A stretch of DNA of 64,000 bases. It comes from Lentisphaeria bacterium (GTDB lineage: Bacteria; Verrucomicrobiota; Lentisphaeria; Victivallales; UBA1829). The position numbers were made by a program, and so were the translations under genes. Shown here piece after piece: positions 1-8,763 of this stretch. The stretch is taken from contig JAGCTY010000031.1 in the NCBI GenBank assembly GCA_017963105.1, positions 1-64,000 on the forward strand. Reading direction: 5' to 3'. The notes beneath the pieces are model-generated. The model was not told where the DNA came from and ran no database searches. It worked only from the letters and a program-made list of their open reading frames with translations. Position 1 is the first letter of the stretch, and every line of letters begins with the position of its first letter.

Positions 1-431
1 ACGACGAGGGTGTCGCGGCGTTCGAGCAGGGACGCGGTGGCGCTGAGGCGGAGGCGCTCGATGTTGTCGTTGATGCTGGCGTCCTTTGCGATGTAGGTGT
101 CGGTCTGGGGAATGTAGGATTCGGGCAGATAGTAGTCGTAGTAGCTGATGAAGTACTCGACGGCGTTCGTGGGGAAGAACGCCTTGAACTCGCTGTAGAG
201 CTGCGCGGCGAGCGTCTTGTTGTGGGAGAGCACGAGCGCGGGGCGGTTCAGCTCGGATTCGAGGAGCTTTGCGAGCGTGAAGGTCTTGCCGCTGCCCGTG
301 ACGCCGAGGAGCGTCTGGTGGCGGACGCCGCGGTCGAGGTTCTCCTTCAGCTGACGGATGGCGTCGGCCTGGTCGCCCGCGGGCTCGTAGTCGGAGACCA
401 CGCGGAAAAGTTCGCCGGAATCCTGGATCAT
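1..431 (-). CDS. uvrB: UvrABC excinuclease subunit B, N-terminal part
   Basis: This is the first ~143 residues of UvrB, the DNA helicase-like subunit that verifies damage and loads UvrC in nucleotide excision repair. The rest lies beyond the window edge. The Walker A motif GVTGSGKT is at residues 43-50. The motif [11 protein letters not shown] (69-79) and the start of the beta-hairpin ([12 protein letters not shown], 97-108) follow in the family's usual order. The ATG at 431 gives the typical UvrB N-terminus (...Y-E-P-A-G-D-Q...). It lies 15 bases after the preceding minus-strand gene ends, so it is probably the last visible gene of the ftsW-led run. Confidence 0.96.
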   Translation of the reverse strand, partial: MIQDSGELFRVVSDYEPAGDQADAIRQLKENLDRGVRHQTLLGVTGSGKTFTLAKLLESELNRPALVLSHNKTLAAQLYSEFKAFFPTNAVEYFISYYDYYLPESYIPQTDTYIAKDASINDNIERLRLSATASLLERRDTLV

Positions 432-446
432 GGTTTCACCTCGAAT

Positions 447-1454
447 TCAGACCTGTTTGCCCTGCATGGCGCTTTCGAGGAGCCTGCACGCGGACTGGTA
501 ACGGCATTTGCGGCAGGCTTCGCGGTTTTCGCAGGGCGGGAAGTCCTCGGGATGCGCGAGGCCGTCCTTGTCGATGAGCGCGAGCATCTCCGCGCTGCTC
601 GCGTCGATCAGGGACTCGATGTCCGGCTCGAAGAGGTTGTATACCACGCTGGAGAGCTCCTGCGAGAAGGTAAACGTGGTAATGTTGACGGGGAATCCCG
701 GGTAGCGCCCGGCACAGTAGAGTGCGAAGAGGGAGTCGAGGCGGCCGATCCGGGCGAAGAAGTCGCTGCTGTTTTCGCCGCCGGTGAGGCGGACTTCGGC
801 GTTGATGGCGCAGGCGGCGCCCTCGTGGAAGTAGATCAGGCCGGGGACGAGCCAGACGGGAAACCCCTTCTTGTAGTCGATGCTGATGAAGACGTCGTCG
901 GTGCGGAGGTCGATGAAGCTGATATTGGCGAGGTCGGCGATGATGTCGGAGCGGGACAGCATGGCATAGGCGTCGCCGAGGATGGAGACGGCCATGCCGG
1001 TGAGCTTGTCGACGTCGGCGAAATCGCCGATCCCGAGGTGGTGCTCCAGGATCGCGGGGCGTTTGGCGTCATAGAGATATTCGCGGTTCTTCAGGCTCAT
1101 CTGCAGGTCCGCCGTGGCCTTGCCGATCTGGCGCAGCAGGTAGAAGCCGAAGCCGCGACGCTTATGGCCGGGGGAACCGGCGCTCATCTTGGCGAACGCT
1201 TCGCGGATGGAGTCACGGAGCGTGCGGGAGAGCCAGGTATCGAACGGCATCAGGTACTTGCTGAAATACGCCTCGCGGGCGAGCGTGTGGGAATAGGCGT
1301 CCCACCCGCCCTGCGCGAGGTAGTACCGGATGAAATACGCCCGGCGGCAGAACCGGAAGAGGTAGTGCCTGGCGAGGGACCAGGAGAACTCCTCCGTCCG
1401 GATCGGCGGAAGCGGCCCGGCGGCGTTTCTGACTTCCTGTTCGAAATCTCTCAT
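447..1454 (-). CDS. Cas4/RecB-like PD-(D/E)XK nuclease with Fe-S cysteines
   Basis: A 335-residue protein. The N-terminal segment S-W-S-L-x-R-H-Y...C36 resembles the opening helix of RecB/Cas4/AddB nucleases. The segment around 181-196 (IDLR...SIDYKKG) matches the core D...D-Y-K of PD-(D/E)XK enzymes (D182, D193, K195). The C-terminus has C314-X2-C317-X5-C323, which with lone C36 gives the four-cysteine layout that holds a 4Fe-4S cluster in Cas4 and AddB. No cas genes or CRISPR array are nearby, so it is more likely a stand-alone repair nuclease, which fits its position 15 bases before uvrB. The substrate is unknown. The middle of the protein is not recognisable, so only the superfamily call is firm. 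Confidence 0.7.
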   Translation of the reverse strand: MRDFEQEVRNAAGPLPPIRTEEFSWSLARHYLFRFCRRAYFIRYYLAQGGWDAYSHTLAREAYFSKYLMPFDTWLSRTLRDSIREAFAKMSAGSPGHKRRGFGFYLLRQIGKATADLQMSLKNREYLYDAKRPAILEHHLGIGDFADVDKLTGMAVSILGDAYAMLSRSDIIADLANISFIDLRTDDVFISIDYKKGFPVWLVPGLIYFHEGAACAINAEVRLTGGENSSDFFARIGRLDSLFALYCAGRYPGFPVNITTFTFSQELSSVVYNLFEPDIESLIDASSAEMLALIDKDGLAHPEDFPPCENREACRKCRYQSACRLLESAMQGKQV

Positions 1455-1478
1455 GGCGCACGCGGAAGGGATGCGGGA

Positions 1479-2510
1479 TCAGAGGCCAGTGGCGAGGTAG
1501 TAGGGGCAGCCGGCCTTCGGAAGGACGACGTTCGTGCCGGAGAGGAGCGAGTTGAACGTGACGGGCTGGGCCTTCACGCCGAACATGCCGAGGAGGTCGG
1601 CGATGGAGGTGCTGGACTTGAAGCGTTCGATACGGCAGTTGTCGCGGGTGAGCCCGGCGAGTTCGAGCGCGGCGTCCTCGGCGGTCGTGAAGTATCCGAT
1701 CTGGTCCACCAGGCCGTTCGCAAGCGCCTGTTCGCCGTCGAACACGCGGCCGTCTCCGAGTTCGCCCTGAGTGATCTTCTCCAGCGGAATCTTTCTGGCT
1801 TCGGCGACAATGCCGGCGAATTCCTTGTAGGCGTCCATGACGAGCGCCTGGACGACCTTGGCCTCCTCTTCGGTGGTTGGCTTGGCGGGGTTGAGCATGG
1901 CCTTCATCTTGCCGGAGGTGTAGAACTCGGGCTTGACCTTGGCCCAGTCGAGCAGGCCGGAAACGTCCACGGTGGAGATGATGACGCCGATGCTCCCGGT
2001 CATCGTGAACTTGTTCGCGACGATCTTGTCCGCGCCGCAGGCGACGTAGTAGCCGCCGCTGGCCGCCATGGTGTTCATCATGGCGACGACGGGCTTGCCG
2101 CAGAGCTTGAGCTCGTGGTAGATCTCGTCGGAGGCGGTCACTTCGCCGCCGGGGGTGTCGAGGTCGACGATGATCGCCTTCACGCCGGCGTCGTCCTTCG
2201 CGGCACGGATGAGCTTGACGATCTGTTTGGAGTTCGCGACGACTTCGCCGAAGGACTCGCCTTCGCTCGCGATCGTGCCCTTCACGTCGATGACGGCGAT
2301 CCGGCTGTCGGCGTCCTCGTTGCCGCTGATGAACTCGGTGGTGTATTCGGCCGAACCGGACTTGAACGCCGCACCGCTTTCGCCGATCGCGTTCGCGACG
2401 GTAGCGATGCACACGACGAGTCCGATGAAGCCGACGATGCAGATGACAAAGAAGACGCCGAACGCGATCAGACAGCCGCGGAAGAGTCCGCCGGAAGAAT
2501 TGGAGCTCAT
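1479..2510 (-). CDS. sppA: Signal peptide peptidase SppA (S49 family)
   Basis: A 343-residue membrane-anchored serine protease that degrades cleaved signal peptides. One N-terminal transmembrane helix (about 12-40) is followed by a single S49 domain, as in the short Bacillus-type SppA rather than the tandem 67-kDa E. coli form. The nucleophile is Ser151 in M-A-A-S-G-G-Y-Y. The general-base lysine is probably Lys201 or Lys203 in Y-T-S-G-K-M-K. D-T-P-G-G-E (118-123) and the T-G-S-I-G-V strand (171-176) are also family hallmarks. It lies 24 bases upstream of the nuclease gene on the same strand. Confidence 0.92.
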   Translation of the reverse strand: MSSNSSGGLFRGCLIAFGVFFVICIVGFIGLVVCIATVANAIGESGAAFKSGSAEYTTEFISGNEDADSRIAVIDVKGTIASEGESFGEVVANSKQIVKLIRAAKDDAGVKAIIVDLDTPGGEVTASDEIYHELKLCGKPVVAMMNTMAASGGYYVACGADKIVANKFTMTGSIGVIISTVDVSGLLDWAKVKPEFYTSGKMKAMLNPAKPTTEEEAKVVQALVMDAYKEFAGIVAEARKIPLEKITQGELGDGRVFDGEQALANGLVDQIGYFTTAEDAALELAGLTRDNCRIERFKSSTSIADLLGMFGVKAQPVTFNSLLSGTNVVLPKAGCPYYLATGL

Positions 2511-2591
2511 GATGAATGTTCCTTTCAGGTTTGTTCTGGTTGATATGAAGTGAAACGTTTTTTATCGTGTCGGAAGTGTCAGGTTCAGGCG

Positions 2592-3566
2592 TCAGGTCGC
2601 GCGGGTTCGGACGGCTTCGATCCGCATTTCGTCCCGTATCCGGAGCGCTTCCGCCCGGTCGAAATCCGCCGCGTACTGCGTCAGGCAGCTCGCGCAGGCA
2701 GCGGCCAGCCCGGCGGCGAAGGCGGAAACCGCGTCAGCGCCCCCCAGAAGCTCGGACAGCATGACGCCGGAACAGACGTCGCCCGCGCCCAGGGGATTGC
2801 TGAGGCCGGAAACAGGCGGGATGGAGATGCTGTGAACTGATCCGCGCCGGACGATGAACGCCCGGCCCGGGCCGTCCGTGATGGCGGCGCACTCCAGCGG
2901 GAAGCGATCAAGCAGGGCAAGTGCGGCGGCTTCCGGCTCGGAAGCGCCGGTCACAGTCAGAAGTTCGCTGCTGTTGATCTTCAGGTACCGGACACCTGCG
3001 GCGAGCGTTTCTTCAAAAAACGCAACGGAATCCATGAGGACGTTCTTTCCAGCGCGGACGGCATTCGCGGCAAGTCCGGCGTAAAAACCGTCCGGGGTAT
3101 TGTTCGGGAGCGTGCCGCAGAGCGCGAGGGCATCGGCATCCGGAATGGCGCCCGACATGCGTTCCAGCAGGAAATCCGCGTCCTCGCGGGTAATGGACGG
3201 CGACGGTTCGATCAGCTCGGTCATGGAGGCGCAATTCCTGCACAGGACCGTGGTGCAGCAGCGCGTTTCGCCATCGATTTCCCGGGTGACGGCCTGAATC
3301 TCCTCCTGCTGAAGCCATTCGTTGAGGTTCCGTCCATTCGTCCCGCCAGCGAACTGGTACACGACCGGGTCGGCGAGCCCCCAGGTGCGGACGGCGCGGG
3401 CGAAATTCACCCCCTTGCCGGACGCCCGGCAGTCGCGTTCCTGCGCACGGTTGACCTCATGCGGATGGAGCACATCGAACGCAAGGGTCTTCTGCCAGGA
3501 CGGGTTCGGACCGCAGACGAGGATGCGCGGAAGCTTTTGCGCGGATTCGTTCAGGTTCGGGATCAT
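2592..3566 (-). CDS. PfkB-family sugar kinase, 1-phosphofructokinase/hexose kinase type
   Basis: A 324-residue ribokinase-fold kinase. The N-terminal PfkB signature G-K-G-V-N (50-54) and the C-terminal signature N-P-L-G-A-G-D (257-263, catalytic Asp263) are intact. Residues 17-60 resemble the FruK/LacC branch (fructose-1-phosphate or tagatose-6-phosphate kinases), and KINSSEL (196-202) is also typical. No PTS gene is visible, so the exact substrate is uncertain. Its ATG overlaps the stop of the Ser/Thr kinase gene by four bases, indicating translational coupling. Confidence 0.82.
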   Translation of the reverse strand: MIPNLNESAQKLPRILVCGPNPSWQKTLAFDVLHPHEVNRAQERDCRASGKGVNFARAVRTWGLADPVVYQFAGGTNGRNLNEWLQQEEIQAVTREIDGETRCCTTVLCRNCASMTELIEPSPSITREDADFLLERMSGAIPDADALALCGTLPNNTPDGFYAGLAANAVRAGKNVLMDSVAFFEETLAAGVRYLKINSSELLTVTGASEPEAAALALLDRFPLECAAITDGPGRAFIVRRGSVHSISIPPVSGLSNPLGAGDVCSGVMLSELLGGADAVSAFAAGLAAACASCLTQYAADFDRAEALRIRDEMRIEAVRTRAT

Positions 3567-5326
3567 GGCGGCGTCCCCTCTCCGGCAGCGTTTTCATCGG
3601 ATCCGGGCGCGGCATTCCCGTACATGTCCATATCCGGATACGCGCGGTGCATTTTTTCAAGTTCGAGATCGAGCATCTTCCGTTCGCGCTCAGGCAGGGA
3701 TTCCGGCGCGAGCGGACCAATGTCGGTGCTGTAGACGTTGATCGCAGCGTCATAGTTTCCCTCCCTGATGAGCGGGGCGGCTTTTTCATTCAGCGACGTC
3801 ATAAGCTTCGCGACGGCCGCGTCGGACGCTTTTTTCAGGTCGGAAATGAGGTTGAACGCCTCCGTCGCATATTCTTCGGACGACGTGAAGGATTCCAGGT
3901 CGTCGATGGCTTTCCTGAACCCGAAACCGTCCTTCATGGCCCGCGCGGCGGCTTTCTTCGTCTCCTCGAAGAGGCCGGACGCCTGCGAATCGATGTTTTC
4001 CCCGCCGATCGTGATTTCCGCGTCGAGCGCCTTCGTGGACGGGCGGACGGCCGGAACGGAGGATTCCCCGGACGGCGACACGTCGAATCCGGTCGTTTCC
4101 TGCTCGGTTTCCGCCTGTTCCCGTGGTTCGGCCAGATGATTCGCCGGAGGCGCGGCGGAGCACCCTTTCAGAAGAAGCAGCCCCCCCACGGCCAGGATCA
4201 GAAGGACGAGGACGGCGGCGACAGCCGGGAGCAGCATGGATCGTTTTTCCACGGCGGAGCTGCCGGTCAGCGCGGGAGTCCGGACATACGGGACGGCGCC
4301 GCTCGTGGTCGAGGGGAGAGGAGCGTCCGCGAGGAACGCCTCCAGGTCGGCGAGCAGTTCCTCCGGCGAACCGTAGCGGTCCTCCGGGCGTTTCTGGATG
4401 CAGCGCATGACGATGTAGTCGAAATCGATGGGAATGCCGTGCATGTAGGTGCTGGGGACAAGCGGTTCGACGGAGATGTGCATATGGCGGAGCTCAGAGC
4501 GCGTCTGCGTCTCGAAAGGAAGGCGTCCGGTCGCGAGCTGGTACATGGTCACGCCGAGCGAATAGATGTCCGACCGGATGTCGCAGGATTCCGTGTCGAT
4601 GTACTGTTCCGGGGACATGTATTCGAGCGTGCCGAAGCTCGTTTTGCGGGAGGATTTGTCCGGGGCGTCTTCGTCCAGGACCAGCGCACCGTTCCCGGAG
4701 GCGGACGATCCGTCGAGCTTCGCCAGCCCGAGGTCCGTGAGCTTGTACTGTCCCTCGGCAGAGAGCATGATGTTGTCCGGCTTGATGTCGCGGTGGACGA
4801 TGCCGAGCCCGGCGGTCACGACGAGCGCGCGGCAGACTTCCGCGCCGATCCGCGCCGCCTCGCCGGGCGGGAAGGACCCGTTCTTCTGGATGCTGTCGGC
4901 GAGCGTGCCGCCGGAAAGGAACTCCATGGCCAGGAACGGCACGCCGTTCGCGTCCCGGCCCGTCTCATAAACCTTGACGATGTTCGGGTGGACGGCCTTC
5001 GCATAGACCTTCGCGGCATGGAGGAACTGGTCGCGGGACGGCTTGTCGGCGGCATATTCGGGGAGGAGCGTCTTGACCGCGACGGGAACGCCGAGGTCGG
5101 GGTGGATGCCCTCATAGACGCAGTTCGACGCGCCGCGTCCGACGTAGCGCACGATGGAATAGCGGCCGATGGATTCGGGCGGCGGGAGGTCCGGCAGGGA
5201 CAGCTCCTCCACAACCGTCGAATCGTCGATCCGGAAGGTTGCCCTGCAGGCGCAGACGGCGATCCGGCCATGGTCGACATGGGGGATTTCGCTGATTCTG
5301 AGGCATTGCGGGCAACGTATTTTCAT
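3563..5326 (-). CDS. Transmembrane serine/threonine protein kinase
   Basis: A 587-residue Hanks-type kinase. The N-terminus has a short zinc-ribbon-like segment (C5, C8, C25, C27). The kinase domain spans about 56-325, with a glycine loop G-R-G-A-S (63-67), Lys85, H-R-D-I-K-P-D-N (178-185) and D-L-G (198-200) in place of DFG. The activation loop ends in G-T-L-E-Y-M-S-P-E-Q. A single transmembrane helix (about 364-384) precedes a ~200-residue extracytoplasmic tail with coiled-coil character and no PASTA repeats. It lies 22 bases after murG, suggesting a role in envelope growth or division, but no substrate can be read from the sequence. A PP2C phosphatase is encoded at 55902-56726. Confidence 0.93.
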   Translation of the reverse strand: MKIRCPQCLRISEIPHVDHGRIAVCACRATFRIDDSTVVEELSLPDLPPPESIGRYSIVRYVGRGASNCVYEGIHPDLGVPVAVKTLLPEYAADKPSRDQFLHAAKVYAKAVHPNIVKVYETGRDANGVPFLAMEFLSGGTLADSIQKNGSFPPGEAARIGAEVCRALVVTAGLGIVHRDIKPDNIMLSAEGQYKLTDLGLAKLDGSSASGNGALVLDEDAPDKSSRKTSFGTLEYMSPEQYIDTESCDIRSDIYSLGVTMYQLATGRLPFETQTRSELRHMHISVEPLVPSTYMHGIPIDFDYIVMRCIQKRPEDRYGSPEELLADLEAFLADAPLPSTTSGAVPYVRTPALTGSSAVEKRSMLLPAVAAVLVLLILAVGGLLLLKGCSAAPPANHLAEPREQAETEQETTGFDVSPSGESSVPAVRPSTKALDAEITIGGENIDSQASGLFEETKKAAARAMKDGFGFRKAIDDLESFTSSEEYATEAFNLISDLKKASDAAVAKLMTSLNEKAAPLIREGNYDAAINVYSTDIGPLAPESLPERERKMLDLELEKMHRAYPDMDMYGNAAPGSDENAAGEGTPP

Positions 5327-5348
5327 GGCGGGCCGGTGAGGTACTGGA

Positions 5349-6488
5349 TCAGGATTTGGAACGGGCGGTTTTCAGGGAGTTTTCGATAAAGCGGATGACG
5401 TTGGAGGCGGCATCCGGCTGCGCCATGGCGAGCGCCTTCCTGCCCGCCTCGCGGAATTTGTCCGGGGCGTCCAGAAATTCGGTAAGGATGCCGCGGAAAA
5501 CCGAGGGGGAGCATTCGGCGTTCGGGACGATCCGGGCGGCCCCCGTTTGCGCCAGCAGGCGCGCGTTGTCGTCCTGGTGCCCCTCGGCGGCGTACGGATA
5601 CGGGATCAGGACGGCATAGCGCCCGAAGATGGCGAGTTCGGAGACGGTGCTTCCGCCGGCCCGGCACACCACGAGGTCCGCCGCCATGTAGAGGTTCTGC
5701 ATGTCCGAGGCGGATTCGAGCGTGAGCGCGTTGATGCCGCACGCGGAATACTTGTCGTGGATGGCGTCGTATTTGCCGGGTCCGGACAGATGAATGACCT
5801 GGAGCGACTTCGCGCCCGGGTGGTCGATCGGGATCGTGAAATTCTCGTTGATGGCCGCCGCGCCCAGCGAGCCGCCGAACACGAGGACGACAGGCCGGTC
5901 GGGTGCGAACGACGTGCCGCGCGTGGCGTTGATGCGGGCGACGGCCTCGGCCTTGGACGCGGGGACGTCCTCCAGCAGGGCCTTGCGGAGCGGAAGCCCG
6001 GTCACGGCGGAGGGACAATGCAGGGTGTTTCCATTGACGGCGGGGAAGGAAAGCGCGATGCCGGAGGCGATGCGGCTGAAGAGCCGGTTGGACTTGCCGA
6101 TGCGGGCGTTGCCGTCGTGGAGGAAGAGCGGGATGCCGGCGAACCTGGCGGCGACGGAGGCCGGAATGGAGGGAAACGCGCCCATGGAGAGGACGGCGTC
6201 CGGCTTGAACTCGCGGAAGATCGCGCGCGCCTCGCGGACGCCTTTTATCTGCTGCGACAGGAAGCGGAACGCGGCGGAGGGGCTTTTCGCGAGTGGGGCG
6301 CAGGAGACGCGCCGGTATTCGATGCCGTTCTTTTCCGCGGTCTTCGACTGTTCCTCGAAGTGCTTGCCTCCGAGGATGAGCAGAGGTTTCCCGCCCGCGT
6401 CGCGGAACGCGCAGGCCGTGCTCAGGCCGGGATTGAAATGGCCGCCCGTGCCGCCGCAGCTGATGACAAGTCGGTTCAGTTCCTGCAT
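5349..6488 (-). CDS. murG: UDP-N-acetylglucosamine--lipid I GlcNAc transferase MurG
   Basis: A 379-residue membrane-associated GT28 glycosyltransferase that converts lipid I to lipid II. The N-terminal G-G-T-G-G-H (12-17) is the diagnostic glycine loop. The C-terminal donor-binding region has G-G-S-T-V-S-E-L followed by P-Y-P-Y-A-A-E-G-H-Q, matching the UDP-GlcNAc site. The frame is open far upstream, but the ATG at 6488 is the right start: it gives the canonical N-terminus, follows a GGAGAG-type RBS and lies 11 bases after ftsW. The ftsW-murG order is the usual dcw-cluster arrangement. Confidence 0.96.
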   Translation of the reverse strand: MQELNRLVISCGGTGGHFNPGLSTACAFRDAGGKPLLILGGKHFEEQSKTAEKNGIEYRRVSCAPLAKSPSAAFRFLSQQIKGVREARAIFREFKPDAVLSMGAFPSIPASVAARFAGIPLFLHDGNARIGKSNRLFSRIASGIALSFPAVNGNTLHCPSAVTGLPLRKALLEDVPASKAEAVARINATRGTSFAPDRPVVLVFGGSLGAAAINENFTIPIDHPGAKSLQVIHLSGPGKYDAIHDKYSACGINALTLESASDMQNLYMAADLVVCRAGGSTVSELAIFGRYAVLIPYPYAAEGHQDDNARLLAQTGAARIVPNAECSPSVFRGILTEFLDAPDKFREAGRKALAMAQPDAASNVIRFIENSLKTARSKS

Positions 6489-6499
6489 GGTCTCTCCCT

Positions 6500-7726
6500 T
6501 CAGGATGATTGCTCCGCGCCCTCCGGCACGGAGGGACGTCTGAAATGAAGCCGTTTCCCGGCCCAGGCAAGCAGCTTGTCCGGGTAGTCGGGGACGGCGG
6601 AATCGATCGCCACGCTCGCGACGCACGCCGAGGCGATAAGGCACGCGAGCAGATTGCTGCCGCCGTAGCTGATCATGGGCGCGGGCATTCCCTTGGTCGG
6701 GAACGCCGCCGTGATGACGCCGATGTTGATCAGCGCCTGCATCCCGATGAAGATGCTCATGCCGAACGCGATGAACATGCCCTGCCGGGTGCGCGCCTTC
6801 ACACTGATGCGCAGCCCGACGAACACGAGGGTCAGGTACGCCACGATCACGGTCAGCAGCGTGATGAACCCGAGTTCCTCGCCAACGATGGACAGGATGA
6901 AGTCGGTATGGTTCTCCGGGAGGTACAGCAGCTTGATGCGGCTTTCCGTGAAGCCGACTCCTGTCCAGCCGCCCGACCCGAGCGCAAGCAGCGAGTTCCA
7001 CAGCTGATACCCGGAGGTCATCTTGTACGCCTCGGCGTCCATGAACACCGTGAGGCGGCTCCAGCGCATCGCGTCGAAATGCTTGATGAAGAGCACGGCG
7101 GCCGGCGGCAGGACGAGCGCGAACGGAAGGATATACCGCAGGCGCATCCCCGCCACGAAGAGCATCAGCAGATACAGCGAGCCGAGCAGGACGGTCGTGC
7201 CCAGGTCCTCGCCGAACAGGACCAGCAGGACGGTCGGAGCGACCCAGACGCCGCTCGGGAACATGACTTTTTTGAACGGTTCGCTTTCCAGATCGCGCGT
7301 GCGCGAAGCGAGGAATTTCGCCATGAAGAGCGTGATGACGACCTTGCCCAGCTCGGACGGCTGAAGCGTGAATCCTGCGAACTGGATCCAGCGGCGGGCC
7401 CCGTTGATCGGTTTGCAGAAGAGGGCCCAGACCAGAAGCACGTCCAGCACGAGGACCATGACCGGGCTCCAGTCGGAGAGGCGTTTACTGCCGATCAACA
7501 CCGCGCCCACGCCCGCAATAACCCCGATGATCATCCACATCAGCTGTTTCGTGAAATAGGAGCTGCCCTGCGTGACGAACGAGGTGGAATACAGCATGAT
7601 GAGCCCGAAAAGTGTGATCATGAACGCGAAAAGGATAAAGACGACGAGTTCGGGTAGCGCCGGTTTCTTCGGCTGTTCGATGGTCTGCACGTCGGGCTGC
7701 GGCTTGATGGGCTGACGGATTTTCAT
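6500..7726 (-). CDS. ftsW: FtsW/RodA/SpoVE-family peptidoglycan glycosyltransferase, probably FtsW
   Basis: A 408-residue polytopic SEDS-family protein that polymerises lipid II at the septum. A ~27-residue cytoplasmic lead is followed by about ten hydrophobic helices. Recognisable segments are MLYSTS, the loop ARRWI near the start of the extracytoplasmic region, the E-N-H-T-D-F-I motif, I-V-G-E-E-L-G-F, and the C-terminal P-M-I-S-Y-G-G-S-N-L. Its position immediately before murG favours FtsW over RodA. It is the first gene of the minus-strand run. Confidence 0.94.
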   Translation of the reverse strand: MKIRQPIKPQPDVQTIEQPKKPALPELVVFILFAFMITLFGLIMLYSTSFVTQGSSYFTKQLMWMIIGVIAGVGAVLIGSKRLSDWSPVMVLVLDVLLVWALFCKPINGARRWIQFAGFTLQPSELGKVVITLFMAKFLASRTRDLESEPFKKVMFPSGVWVAPTVLLVLFGEDLGTTVLLGSLYLLMLFVAGMRLRYILPFALVLPPAAVLFIKHFDAMRWSRLTVFMDAEAYKMTSGYQLWNSLLALGSGGWTGVGFTESRIKLLYLPENHTDFILSIVGEELGFITLLTVIVAYLTLVFVGLRISVKARTRQGMFIAFGMSIFIGMQALINIGVITAAFPTKGMPAPMISYGGSNLLACLIASACVASVAIDSAVPDYPDKLLAWAGKRLHFRRPSVPEGAEQSS

Positions 7727-7811
7727 GTGTGTCTAAATACTGCGCGTGAGAGGTCCGGAAAAAAACAGATATGATAACCTAATCCAATTTTGCCGCAGTA
7801 CAACCCGAAAA

Positions 7812-7862
7812 CCGACTTTTTTTATAAAAAAGTCCGAAAAAATGTCCCCGGACATGTTTTTT
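7812..7862. other. Two adjacent inverted repeats in the ftsW/lipoprotein intergenic region
   Basis: The first palindrome, at 7812-7836, is GACTTTTTT/AAAAAAGTC around a short AT loop. The second, at 7838-7862, has ATGTCC/GGACAT arms around CC, with an A-run on the left and a T-run on the right. The second could act as a bidirectional terminator, but the flanking genes diverge, so a terminator is not expected. Each could equally be a regulatory or transcript-stability element. Confidence 0.4.
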
Positions 7863-8013
7863 GCTTGAAATCCGCCTTCCGGAGGGGCATATTATTAATC
7901 CGCCCGCCGGTTATTTTTCCGTACCGGGAAGGCGCAGCCTTCACCGCGGCGGCGCCTGGTGTCGCACCGGCGCCCCGGACAGACCGGCAGCCAGAACAAG
8001 CCCCTCCCAGCCC

Positions 8014-8676
8014 ATGAAACATAACCTCATTCTGTCCTTTCTCTGCATGATCCTCTGCATCGGCATTGCGTCCTGCCGTTCCACCGCGGCGGCGGACTCC
8101 GAAACCGTCGGCGCATCGGAAGTCGTGGAAATCGAGGACTGCGTGCTGGATGCGCCGTGCGTGCTGGTGACGCCGGACGTGCTCGGCACGCTCCCGGAAG
8201 CAGTCCGGGACGAGGCGGAAAAGCACTGCGGCAAACCCGGCGTCGCTGTGGTCGCGTCGAGCTTGCGCCCGCTCTATTTCCGGATGATCCGGCGGCAGGA
8301 ACGGCTCCTGCTCGGAAGCAACGAGAGCCCCGTTGTGCGGAACACCGTTTTTTTGAGCGTGATCACCGGGCTCGGCGAGGCGGCGGACTCCATCCGGGGC
8401 ATCGCGGTCGAAAACCCGGATTCGCCTGCCCCGTGGGACCTTGGCGTCTTCATGAAACGCTATCCCGAACTTTCCGACCGCATCGCCGCCCTCCCGCCAG
8501 GCGACGACCGTCTCGTCGCCCTCGAGCCCGCGGCGCGCGAACTGCTGAAACGCGGATCGACGCGCGTCATGCTGGAACGGCATTCCCGGACGAAAGATCC
8601 GGCGGCGATCGGGGAAGCGGCACAGGCCGAACGGGACCAGATCGGCGTCCTGGAAGAAATCCTGAACTCGAAATAG
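8014..8676 (+). CDS. Small lipoprotein of unknown function
   Basis: A predicted 220-residue lipoprotein. A hydrophobic signal segment ends in the lipobox I-A-S-C with Cys21 as the lipidation site. The frame is open 51 codons upstream, but the ATG at 8014 is chosen because it starts the signal peptide. The mature part has no recognised domain; it is mildly helical and charged, with no repeats. It is divergent from ftsW and convergent with the phage remnant, so it is probably monocistronic. Confidence 0.75.
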   Translation: MKHNLILSFLCMILCIGIASCRSTAAADSETVGASEVVEIEDCVLDAPCVLVTPDVLGTLPEAVRDEAEKHCGKPGVAVVASSLRPLYFRMIRRQERLLLGSNESPVVRNTVFLSVITGLGEAADSIRGIAVENPDSPAPWDLGVFMKRYPELSDRIAALPPGDDRLVALEPAARELLKRGSTRVMLERHSRTKDPAAIGEAAQAERDQIGVLEEILNSK

Positions 8677-8689
8677 GCTGGTTCGAGGG

Positions 8690-8745
8690 CAAAAAAAACG
8701 CACGGCTGTCCGGCTTGCAGACAACTGTGCGTTATGTTTTTGTGA
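8690..8745. terminator. Bidirectional terminator
   Basis: Arms ACGCAC and GTGCGT (near 8698-8732) enclose a partly paired loop. An A-run lies on the left and a T-rich run on the right, so transcripts from both convergent genes could end here. Confidence 0.65.
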
Positions 8746-8763
8746 AAGCGGGGCGAATGGCGC

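Noticed and set aside
447-1454. CRISPR-associated Cas4
   Set aside because: No cas genes or repeat-spacer array occur in the window, so only a Cas4/RecB-like nuclease is called.
222-2543. 773-codon plus-strand open frame
   Set aside because: It is antisense to sppA, the Cas4-like gene and uvrB. Its composition (Gly, Asp, Glu, Arg, Val) is the usual mirror of high-GC genes, and it has no domains.
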